Source: an uncultured Opitutia bacterium
GTDB lineage: Bacteria > Verrucomicrobiota > Verrucomicrobiia > Opitutales > UBA953
Reading direction: 5' to 3'
NCBI GenBank assembly: GCA_903924185.1
Contig: CAIYAN010000171.1
Span: 1-15,200, forward strand
Length of the DNA stretch: 15,200 bases
The translations under genes and the position numbers were made by a program. This document shows positions 1-6,589 of this stretch, piece after piece; position 1 is the first letter of the stretch; each line of letters begins with the position of its first letter. The notes under the pieces were generated by a model. The model did no database searches, was not told the DNA's origin, and saw nothing but the letters and a program-made list of their open reading frames with translations.

Positions 1-390
1 AAGATGGTCGTCCTCTCCAAGGTGACCGGTGACCATATTCCGGTGCTCAACAACAGCATCGAAGTAATCCAGGTCCAGCAGAACACCATCCTCCAACTCC
101 GCGCCGCCGAACAGGCTGCCACCGATGAAGCCGCTAAGGCCCGCATCAAGGAAGAGCTCGCTAAGGCAACCGACGTCCTCACCAAGAACGCTGAGTTCAT
201 GGGCAAGACCTACGGCGTGGTGACCAACAACCTCGTCTTCGACGTGCTGGAAGCCCACTTCTGGGTCGCCCTCACCCCGGACGAACTCAAGGCCTACGTC
301 GCTCAGAACCACGGCACCGCTGCCCAGGCCCTCGCCGAAGCAACCGACGCCCCGAAGCTCGACGTCAAGAAGGACAAGAAGAGCTCGTAA
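1..390 (+). CDS. Unrecognised small protein, 5' end possibly cut by window edge
   Basis: I do not recognise this family. The frame is open from base 1; the first visible ATG is at 4, giving 128 residues, but the true start may lie outside the window. The protein has no signal peptide or membrane segment in the visible part. Residues about 15-65 are rich in Ala, Glu, Gln and Lys and should form long helices, possibly a coiled coil (the stretch around AAEQAATDEAAKARIKEEL). A mixed segment with aromatic residues follows (NLVFDVLEAHFWVALTPDEL), then a lysine-rich tail ending KKDKKSS. Codon choice strongly favours AAG, ACC, GCC, CTC and GAA, which suggests good expression. A strong intrinsic terminator follows 25 bases after the stop, so this is the last gene of its transcript. 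It is convergent with the exonuclease gene. Confidence 0.6.
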   Translation, partial: KMVVLSKVTGDHIPVLNNSIEVIQVQQNTILQLRAAEQAATDEAAKARIKEELAKATDVLTKNAEFMGKTYGVVTNNLVFDVLEAHFWVALTPDELKAYVAQNHGTAAQALAEATDAPKLDVKKDKKSS

Positions 391-414
391 GAGTTCTTCC
401 CACCTAAACACGAA

Positions 415-438
415 GCCCGCCACTCGGCGGGCTTTTTT
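415..438 (+). terminator. Intrinsic terminator of the first gene
   Basis: A perfect 7-bp GC stem GCCCGCC (415-421) and GGCGGGC (426-432), with loop ACTC, is followed directly by six T residues (433-438). It sits between the stop of the plus-strand gene (390) and the convergent end of the exonuclease gene (443). The opposite strand lacks a good T tract after the stem, so I see it mainly as a plus-strand terminator. Confidence 0.9.
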
Positions 439-442
439 GTGC

Positions 443-1411
443 CTAAAAGAGTTCGCCCTGCTCGGGACCGGGCGCCGGCTTGGCGGGGGACGTAAGCGGC
501 CGTACCGTGGGCTCGGTGGGCTTCTCCTGCCCCACGGACAAGCCGTGCTTCGCCTGATAGCGTCGCAACGTCGAATGCATCTCCATGGCCTCCAGAAAGG
601 CCGCTACGCCGCGGACGTCTTCCATAGGAACACCGCCGGGCTCAAAAGCGAAGTCGGTCTTAAAACGCACGAGAGATAGGTTGGAGCGGATACGGTCAGC
701 ATCTGCTTGAATCTGCTCACGGAAGCGGGCCGGCTCGATGGTCGCCACCGCCCCCAGCACCCCTTCTAAGCCACCGTATTGCTGTAACCACTTCACCGCC
801 GTCTTCGGGCCCACGCCCTTGAGGCCGGGGATATTGTCCGAGGTATCTCCGACGAGTGCGAGGTAGTCGGCGATCAAGGTCGGTGGCACGCCGAACTTCG
901 CTTCCACGCCGGCTGCATCGAGGCGGCGCCAGCCGAGCGCGGGATTGGCGGTGGGCGGCGGTGCGAGCTGCAACACCTGCGCGCCCACACATTGCCCGAA
1001 ATCCTTATCGGCACTCACAATGATACATTCGTCTCCCGCGGCGGCCAAACGATGGACGGCCGTGGCGATTAGATCGTCGGCTTCGACGCCGCGTTCCTGG
1101 ATTACCGCAAAACCCAAGAGGGCCGTAAGTTTCTTGATTTCCGGCAACTGCAGGATGATGTCCGGCGGTGTGTCATCACGCTGCCCCTTGTAATCCGGGA
1201 GGACTGCTAAGTGACGATCGGAGCCCCCGAGGTCGAAGAAGACGACACAACGGTCCGGCTTCTCGGCGTCGCGCAGGTCCTGCAGTGACTTAATCCAGCC
1301 GTGCAAGGCACCCGTGGGGAATTGATCAGACTGCCGGCGGAGGTTGGAGCGCTCCATCGCGAAATGGCTCCGGAAGACTAGATTGAAACCATCGACGAGG
1401 AGCCAGCGCAT
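443..1411 (-). CDS. 5'-3' exonuclease / flap endonuclease (PolA N-terminal type, stand-alone)
   Basis: This is a structure-specific 5' nuclease of the family that includes the N-terminal domain of DNA polymerase I and E. coli ExoIX; these act on 5' flaps and RNA primers during replication and repair. It has 322 residues and all family landmarks: VDGFN near the N-terminus (Asp7), VVFFD (Asp60), the YKGQR helical-arch motif (74-78), VEADDLIA (Glu110, Asp112, Asp113), SADKDF (Asp135, Asp137), and the helix-3-turn-helix block starting VGDTSDNIPGLKGVGPKTA (188-206, with Asp189 and Asp192). The acidic set looks complete, so a two-metal active enzyme is likely. After the nuclease fold, at about residue 291, comes a Pro-rich linker that ends in QGELF, resembling a beta-clamp-binding pentapeptide. 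The ATG at 1411 immediately precedes the conserved first strand; no convincing ribosome binding site is present. It lies downstream of the pilus operon terminator, so it probably has its own promoter or depends on read-through. Confidence 0.93.
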   Translation of the reverse strand: MRWLLVDGFNLVFRSHFAMERSNLRRQSDQFPTGALHGWIKSLQDLRDAEKPDRCVVFFDLGGSDRHLAVLPDYKGQRDDTPPDIILQLPEIKKLTALLGFAVIQERGVEADDLIATAVHRLAAAGDECIIVSADKDFGQCVGAQVLQLAPPPTANPALGWRRLDAAGVEAKFGVPPTLIADYLALVGDTSDNIPGLKGVGPKTAVKWLQQYGGLEGVLGAVATIEPARFREQIQADADRIRSNLSLVRFKTDFAFEPGGVPMEDVRGVAAFLEAMEMHSTLRRYQAKHGLSVGQEKPTEPTVRPLTSPAKPAPGPEQGELF

Positions 1412-1447
1412 GGGAGCGAGTGTCTCCGACTCGGCGATTGCTTCGAG

Positions 1448-1479
1448 AAAAAAGCAGGCCCGCCAAGAGGCGGGCCTGC
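1448..1479 (-). terminator. Intrinsic terminator of the pilus operon
   Basis: An 11-bp perfect stem GCAGGCCCGCC (1454-1464) and GGCGGGCCTGC (1469-1479), with a four-base loop, is followed on the minus strand by six T residues (A tract at 1448-1453). It lies about 20 bases past the secretin stop codon at 1502 and before the exonuclease start at 1411. No T tract follows it on the plus strand, so it acts on minus-strand transcripts. It should insulate the exonuclease gene from pilus-operon transcription. Confidence 0.93.
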
Positions 1480-1501
1480 GAAGGGCGAACTTCAGTTCAG
1501 C

Positions 1502-4500
1502 TTACTGTCCAGCCGGAGCAGCCGGAGCGGCTTCACGCGGCGAGGAGTTCGTCGGGGTCGCTTCGACCGGCTCGCGGTAGACAGCACCACCAGGAGAGAG
1601 AACGACAGGGTTCTGGAAGACCGAACCAGCGCGCATGCCAGGGTAGCTGCTACGGAGGGTCGCACCACCTGGGGAGACGAGGTTGGCCGTCACGAAGACC
1701 GTGAGGTTCTTCTTGGTCGTGGACTTACCGCTGGAGCGGAAAGCCGCACCGATGAGCGGGATGTCGCCGAGGACAGGGACCTTGTCGCTGACGGTCTTCA
1801 CCTCTTCGCGGGTCAAACCACCGATGACAACCGTAGCGCCATCGAAGACGGTGACGTCGGTCGAGACTTCACGGGTAGTGAAGATCGGCTGGAAGAAGCC
1901 TGAAGGAATGGTGACGGTCGTGGAACCAGAGATTGCGACGGAGGTACCGCCGTATTCAACGAAGCCTTCGAATTCGGTCACCTTTGGCTTGAGGTTAAGA
2001 GCGATCGAGTCGTCGGCGCCGACGGTCGGGGTGACTTCGAGGGTCACGCCAACTTCCTGGACGGTGAAGTCCTGAGGCGTACCGGCCGTGATGGTCACAC
2101 CCGCGGAACCGCCGCCCTGCTGGCCACCGCCCTGCGAACCGACGTTCGACTGGGTATCACCATAGGACTGCGGGTAGCGAAGGAGCTGAGCGATCTTGAT
2201 GATAGCGGTCTTACCGTCGAGGACGGTGAGGCTCGGGGCGGACATCAGGTCGGAACCGCTGTTTTGCTCGACGGCCTTGAGGAAGATCGAGAGGTCATAG
2301 GAACCAATCGAGCCAATCATGCCGTTGTAGGCACCAGCAGCACCGCTCCAACCAGCAGCCCCACCGAAGTTCGGCTCGCGGCCACCGAAGTTACCGGAAG
2401 GGAAGTTAGGTGGGTTATTGGCGATGGGGGTCGACGTGCCAGGCTGAGTGACGGTGACAAGGTTGCCGTTGGCGTCTAACGAGGAGCCTTGAATGCCAGC
2501 GACGGCAATCGTACCCGGGTTAGAAACGGTGGCGGAACCGAAGACGTCATTGACGGAGCGGAGGTTAGTCTGAGCGCGGATGGTCTGGACGCCGCCGACG
2601 GTCCTGGACAGGCGCAGGTTGGTCGTGAGCTCATTCAGGGAAGACTCGGAGACTTCCATGAACTTGGACTCGATGTGGACCTGCTTGATGTCGGAGTAAC
2701 GGCGGAGGATGTTGCGGATACGCTCCAGGTTCTTGCGATTCTGGGTCACGATTAGGGTCGTACCGTCGTAGTTGAGGACAGCACCGGTCACTTCGAACGA
2801 CACACCGGAGCGGGTCAGGAAGTTCTTAATGCCTTCGTTACGAGGGTTGACGTCGGTCGCACCCGCACCGGCGGTGGCGCCACCGAATGGGCTGGGGGTG
2901 CCGCCCGTGGAAGCGGACGGGGCACCAGTGCCGATACCGGTCATCTTGGTTTCAGCCGCAGAACTCAACGGGAAGAACTCGGTTTCGAGGTCGTTCGAGC
3001 CGGAGTCCGGACGGATTTCGATGATACCTGAGTTGATCGTGTAGGTGAAGTTGACCTGCTTGGTGATGAGGTCGATGGCCTTCTCGAGGGTGACGTTACG
3101 GAGCGTCATGTTGACCGACGGATTCTTACGATCCGGGTCGATGACAAACATGTTCACGCCCTTGTTTTCCTTGTCGTAGGACTGAGAAACGATCGTCAGC
3201 TGAGCGATGGCGCGGTCGAAGGGCAGGTCGCGGATATTGATTTCCGGAACGGTGATTGCGCGGAGCTTATCCAGCACCGGGTCAGAGGTAGCGATACCAC
3301 CGACGGGGCCGACTTCGCGGTTATAGACTTCTGGCAGCTTCCAGCTTTCGTCGAGCAGTTCGAGGAGCTTGCCCTTGGAGACGTTACGGTTCCACTGGCC
3401 AGAGTTCTGCGAAAGAACCTGACGGATGCGAACCTGGAAGGCCTTGGATTCGGCATTGTTCGGCTGGTACTGGAGGATTTCGCGGTACGCGTCGAGGGCG
3501 CCAGCGTAGTCGCCGTAGAGGTAGCGAGCACGACCCTTGACGAGCAGCTCCTGGACCTTGTCATCCTTGGCGCGGAGGCCAGGGGAGATTTCATCGACGC
3601 TACGGTAAGCCGGGTCGGACTTCTTTGCAGCGAACTCGGCGCGGAGGCGGCGGGAGCTGGAGTCGTCGGCACCATTGAGGCGCTCGAACTCGCGAACAAA
3701 GGCGTCGGCCTTATTCATCTCGCGGGCATCCATCGCGAGGAAGGCGCGGCGGGAGATGATCGAGGACTTCACCGACTTGATGCGGTCGCTGACCGGCTTG
3801 GTCGCAATATTGCGGGGCAGGTTGGAGGAAGCCTTGTCCAGCAGGGTGGTTGCATCGTCGAGCTCGCCCTTACGGACGGAGCTTTCGGCATCGTTAATGA
3901 GGGCCGAGGCAGCGTCGATGGCGGCGGCGTTAATCTTGGCGAGTCGGACGACTTCAGCGCGAGCCAGTTGATCAGCACCTTGGTCGCCCGATTCACGGCG
4001 GCTGACGATGTCCTGCTTCGTGAGCGCGATTTCGTCGCGCCAGTTCTGGGCCGCGGTATTGTTCGGGAGGGCACCGTTGGCACCGTCGAGAACCTTGAGC
4101 GCACCCGCGTAGTCGCCCTGTTCGGCGGTCTGCTTGGCGACGGCGATAGCCTGAGCCACTTCGCGGTAAAGGTTTTCGTGACTCGAAGCGACCTCGTCGA
4201 GCAAGGTGGCTGGCTTAGCGGGAACCACCGGGGCAGGCTGCGAAGCCTTGACCTTGGCGGCTTCGGCATCGGCCTTGGCCTTGTCAGCGGCGGCGAGGGC
4301 AGCCTTGACGGTGGCGATGCCTTCCTTGGCAGCTTCATCGTCCGAGGAAATCTTTTGGATCTGCTCAAATTTTTCGAGAGCGACCTGGAGGTCACCCTTC
4401 TCGCGGGCGGCCAGCGCCTCGGAGAGGAGCTGGGTCTTTTGCGTCACCGGATCTACGTCTTGGGCGACGAGAGAGCCGACAGCGACGGCGGCAGCGAGGG

Positions 4501-4537
4501 TGGCCCAAGTGAGCCGGTTGCGTTTATGATTTTTCAT
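1502..4537 (-). CDS. Amuc_1098-like type IV pilus outer-membrane secretin (PilQ-like) with TPR N-terminus
   Basis: This 1011-residue exported protein should form the outer-membrane ring of the pilus-like machine. A signal peptide covers residues 1-25 (basic MKNHKRNR, hydrophobic core, cleavage near LVAQ). TPR-like helical repeats are visible around 30-65, 123-155 and 335-370, for example GDYAGALDAYREILQYQPN. A secretin N0/STN-like domain is at about 428-510 (LPFDRAIAQLT, then NMTLRNVTLEKAIDLI), and an N1-type domain at about 568-630 (NYDGTTLIVTQNRKNLERI). The secretin core spans about 740-957, with EVGVTLEVTPTVG (828-840) and the C-terminal signature VFDGATVVIGGLTREE (897-912) plus VPVLGDIPLIGAAFRS (920-935). 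A Pro/Ala tail of about 50 residues follows. Glycine/threonine-rich linkers occur at 535-562 and 795-812. I saw no AMIN domain of the proteobacterial PilQ type. It is last in its operon, 21 bases after the Amuc_1099-like gene, with a terminator downstream. No Shine-Dalgarno is seen at the ATG. Confidence 0.92.
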   Translation of the reverse strand: MKNHKRNRLTWATLAAAVAVGSLVAQDVDPVTQKTQLLSEALAAREKGDLQVALEKFEQIQKISSDDEAAKEGIATVKAALAAADKAKADAEAAKVKASQPAPVVPAKPATLLDEVASSHENLYREVAQAIAVAKQTAEQGDYAGALKVLDGANGALPNNTAAQNWRDEIALTKQDIVSRRESGDQGADQLARAEVVRLAKINAAAIDAASALINDAESSVRKGELDDATTLLDKASSNLPRNIATKPVSDRIKSVKSSIISRRAFLAMDAREMNKADAFVREFERLNGADDSSSRRLRAEFAAKKSDPAYRSVDEISPGLRAKDDKVQELLVKGRARYLYGDYAGALDAYREILQYQPNNAESKAFQVRIRQVLSQNSGQWNRNVSKGKLLELLDESWKLPEVYNREVGPVGGIATSDPVLDKLRAITVPEINIRDLPFDRAIAQLTIVSQSYDKENKGVNMFVIDPDRKNPSVNMTLRNVTLEKAIDLITKQVNFTYTINSGIIEIRPDSGSNDLETEFFPLSSAAETKMTGIGTGAPSASTGGTPSPFGGATAGAGATDVNPRNEGIKNFLTRSGVSFEVTGAVLNYDGTTLIVTQNRKNLERIRNILRRYSDIKQVHIESKFMEVSESSLNELTTNLRLSRTVGGVQTIRAQTNLRSVNDVFGSATVSNPGTIAVAGIQGSSLDANGNLVTVTQPGTSTPIANNPPNFPSGNFGGREPNFGGAAGWSGAAGAYNGMIGSIGSYDLSIFLKAVEQNSGSDLMSAPSLTVLDGKTAIIKIAQLLRYPQSYGDTQSNVGSQGGGQQGGGSAGVTITAGTPQDFTVQEVGVTLEVTPTVGADDSIALNLKPKVTEFEGFVEYGGTSVAISGSTTVTIPSGFFQPIFTTREVSTDVTVFDGATVVIGGLTREEVKTVSDKVPVLGDIPLIGAAFRSSGKSTTKKNLTVFVTANLVSPGGATLRSSYPGMRAGSVFQNPVVLSPGGAVYREPVEATPTNSSPREAAPAAPAGQ

Positions 4538-4558
4538 CGGGTCAGCGGAGGTAAAAGG

Positions 4559-5467
4559 TTATTTAGGAGCTTTATCTTTGTTGGGGGAAGCAGGCTTGAC
4601 CTCGGCGGGGATAGCCAAGGTCTCGGTGAAGGATTTACGCCCCTTCTTCGGGTCGGGGATAAAGGTCTTCTCAACGGTCACGGTCTTGTTAATCAAGTCA
4701 ATGTCTTTGATGACGAAATCGGCACCTTTATAGGTGAATTTATCGCCCTTGCGGTGGCGGGCCCAGGTCGTGGTGGGGCTATCGGTCGCCACCAAGAGGA
4801 TGTTAATCGTATCCTTGAACTCGATGGGCTTGATATCGTCAATTTCGACCAGCCGGCCGGCGGTCTTGTCATCCAGGGTCAGGACATTGCGGGTGAAGCC
4901 ATCGGCCATCTTTTCGACCTTAAAAGCCACCGGGGTCACGGGGACCTTGGGGTCGAGGCGCTGCTTCAGCTTGCAGCGCTCGTAGTAAGTCTTGGTTTCG
5001 ATGTTCTGAATCAGGAACTCGCGGTCCGCTTCCAGGCCAGAGCGCGGCGCCATGGTGGTGCTCAGAACATAAGGGTAGGTCGGATGGCCAACCTTGACTA
5101 AGGCGATGCCAAACGGGGGAAGTGGAATAACTTTACGGCCGAGCGGGATGTATTCGGACTGGGCGGGGTCCCAGGCAATGTCGATGGTCGTGAAGAGGTC
5201 GTAATCCCAACCGTCGTCGTTTTCCTCCGGGGCGAGCCAATCGTTGGCGACGTCGGCCAGAGAGGCGCGGGGAGTGATTGGGTAATCACCGCCCTTCGGT
5301 GCTAAGGAGAGTTCCGGAATGGCTACTTGGCGCGCCTCTTCCGCAGGTAGCAGGGGCTTGACGAGTTCGGGCGACCAGCCTTGACCGAGCAGGCCCCATG
5401 CGGTGATACCGGCGATCAACATAAGCGTTGAGCCGATAAAGAGGAAGAAGTCCTTACGGGAATTCAT
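4559..5467 (-). CDS. Amuc_1099-like pilus-system inner-membrane/periplasmic protein (position of PilP)
   Basis: The protein has 302 residues with one N-terminal membrane anchor (about 8-28, FFLFIGSTLMLIAGITAWGL) after a short basic start, and the remainder periplasmic. It shows a beta-rich segment around residues 80-150 (for example IPLGRKVIPLPPFGIALVKV) and another small beta domain near 225-285 containing DKFTYKGADFVIKDIDL and NKTVTVEKTFIP. The tail is Lys/Pro-rich. I assign it by its place between the Amuc_1100-like and secretin genes and by overall build; I do not recognise a catalytic motif. By analogy with pilMNOPQ clusters, a protein in this position links the inner-membrane complex to the secretin (PilP/GspC role), but PilP is normally a lipoprotein and there is no lipobox here. 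It starts at the ATG at 5467, 15 bases after the upstream stop. Confidence 0.75.
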   Translation of the reverse strand: MNSRKDFFLFIGSTLMLIAGITAWGLLGQGWSPELVKPLLPAEEARQVAIPELSLAPKGGDYPITPRASLADVANDWLAPEENDDGWDYDLFTTIDIAWDPAQSEYIPLGRKVIPLPPFGIALVKVGHPTYPYVLSTTMAPRSGLEADREFLIQNIETKTYYERCKLKQRLDPKVPVTPVAFKVEKMADGFTRNVLTLDDKTAGRLVEIDDIKPIEFKDTINILLVATDSPTTTWARHRKGDKFTYKGADFVIKDIDLINKTVTVEKTFIPDPKKGRKSFTETLAIPAEVKPASPNKDKAPK

Positions 5468-5482
5468 GGAAAGGGTCTCGGA

Positions 5483-6586
5483 TTATTTCTTAGGTTCACC
5501 CTCAGCGACGGGCTTGTCTTCGACCACGGTAAGGTAGTCGACTTGGACGGAGAATTGCGCGGGGGCTTGGCGAATGACGACCTTGCGCTCCTCCTTGGGA
5601 GCCGGGGCGGCCGCCTTAGAATTACTGGCCGCGGCGGCATCGGCGGTGAAGAAGCCCGGGAGGCTGGTGACGGGCACTGCGGCCGTCGGCGCCGAAGCAG
5701 AAACGACGGTGGAAGCAGAACCGAGCAACTTCAACGTGTCCGCGGACGGCGTGCTGACTTCGACCGCCGTAACGGCAAACGGGCGGCCGCTGTTGCGGAC
5801 CTTATTGACGAAGGTGCGGAGCGTGGCCGTCGTGCCAACAAAGCGCACGCGGAAGGAGAGCGTGTCAACGAGGCCAGGCTGACGGAAGGTGCGGGTCGGG
5901 GCGAACTCATCCGTTTCATTGCGGATGGTTTCGGGTTGAGCAAAAGTGCCAGCACCGGGCTTGCCTTCCGCAATCTTCTCGAAGGTCTCGACGGCTTCGC
6001 GATCGATGGACTCGAGGACAATGGGGGCCGGGGCGCCGGCGGTCACCGGCCGGGAATCCGCCAGCGTCTTGTAAAGGAAGTCGACGATTTGGCGCTGCTG
6101 GTCGACGCGCACGATATCGCGCTTCGGGGAGGTGCCGGGATTACGGATGTAGCGGCGGAAACCAAATTCACACTTTTCGTTCGGCAGCATACGGATGTCA
6201 CGGTCGGCGGCAAACTTGGTCCACTCGTCCACGGACTGCTTGATTTCCGAGGCCAACGCGGTGTTGGACATATCCTTACCGTTGATACGGGCATCGGGGG
6301 CTCCTGCGATGAGGGCCTTGAGCTGATCTTTTTGGGCATTCAGGTCGACCAAGTCCTTGGTCGCGGCATCCACGTTCGCTGGGGTCAAGGAGACACTGGC
6401 GGTGGCGGCGGGCAGCATATGCCCATTCAAGAGGTCGCGGCTCTTCTTCTGCTGCTGATAGAGTTTGGCTGCGGTCGCGTTCTTATCCGTATACTTCCAA
6501 TAACTAGCACCAATCCCGGCAACGAAGACGACACCGACCGCGATGAGCGAGCTATAGAAGAGTTTATTCTGCTTAAAGTTTTCCAT
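5483..6586 (-). CDS. Amuc_1100-like pilus-associated membrane protein (position of PilO)
   Basis: This is a 367-residue protein with a short cytoplasmic start (MENFKQNK), one membrane segment at about 9-30 (FYSSLIAVGVVFVAGIGASYW), and then helical, Lys/Gln-rich stretches that probably form a coiled coil (40-60 and 75-110). The globular C-terminal part contains the conserved-looking block LVDTLSFRVRFVGTTATLRTFVNKVRNSGRPFAVTAVEVS in overlapping pieces (about 238-280), a pattern typical of the ferredoxin-like alignment proteins PilN/PilO/GspM. An Ala/Pro-rich linker near 300-335 precedes a last beta strand (FSVQVDYLTVVED). Amuc_1100 of Akkermansia, as I recall it, is about 317 residues and is known as a TLR2-active surface protein; I infer homology from context and architecture. 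Gene spacing is tight: 3 bases after the PilM-like gene and 15 before the next gene. Confidence 0.8.
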   Translation of the reverse strand: MENFKQNKLFYSSLIAVGVVFVAGIGASYWKYTDKNATAAKLYQQQKKSRDLLNGHMLPAATASVSLTPANVDAATKDLVDLNAQKDQLKALIAGAPDARINGKDMSNTALASEIKQSVDEWTKFAADRDIRMLPNEKCEFGFRRYIRNPGTSPKRDIVRVDQQRQIVDFLYKTLADSRPVTAGAPAPIVLESIDREAVETFEKIAEGKPGAGTFAQPETIRNETDEFAPTRTFRQPGLVDTLSFRVRFVGTTATLRTFVNKVRNSGRPFAVTAVEVSTPSADTLKLLGSASTVVSASAPTAAVPVTSLPGFFTADAAAASNSKAAAPAPKEERKVVIRQAPAQFSVQVDYLTVVEDKPVAEGEPKK

Positions 6587-6589
6587 GAC

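Noticed and set aside
2100..2160. Possible DNA repeat in the Gly/Gln-rich part of the secretin gene
   Set aside because: It encodes a low-complexity linker (SQGGGQQGGGS); there is no regular unit, spacer or terminal repeat that would make it a CRISPR or mobile element.
3968..5101. Plus-strand open frame of 377 codons opposite the secretin and Amuc_1099-like genes
   Set aside because: It runs antisense across two real genes and their junction, with a Gly/Arg/Leu-rich composition and no motif; the minus-strand reading has signal peptide, domains and operon spacing.
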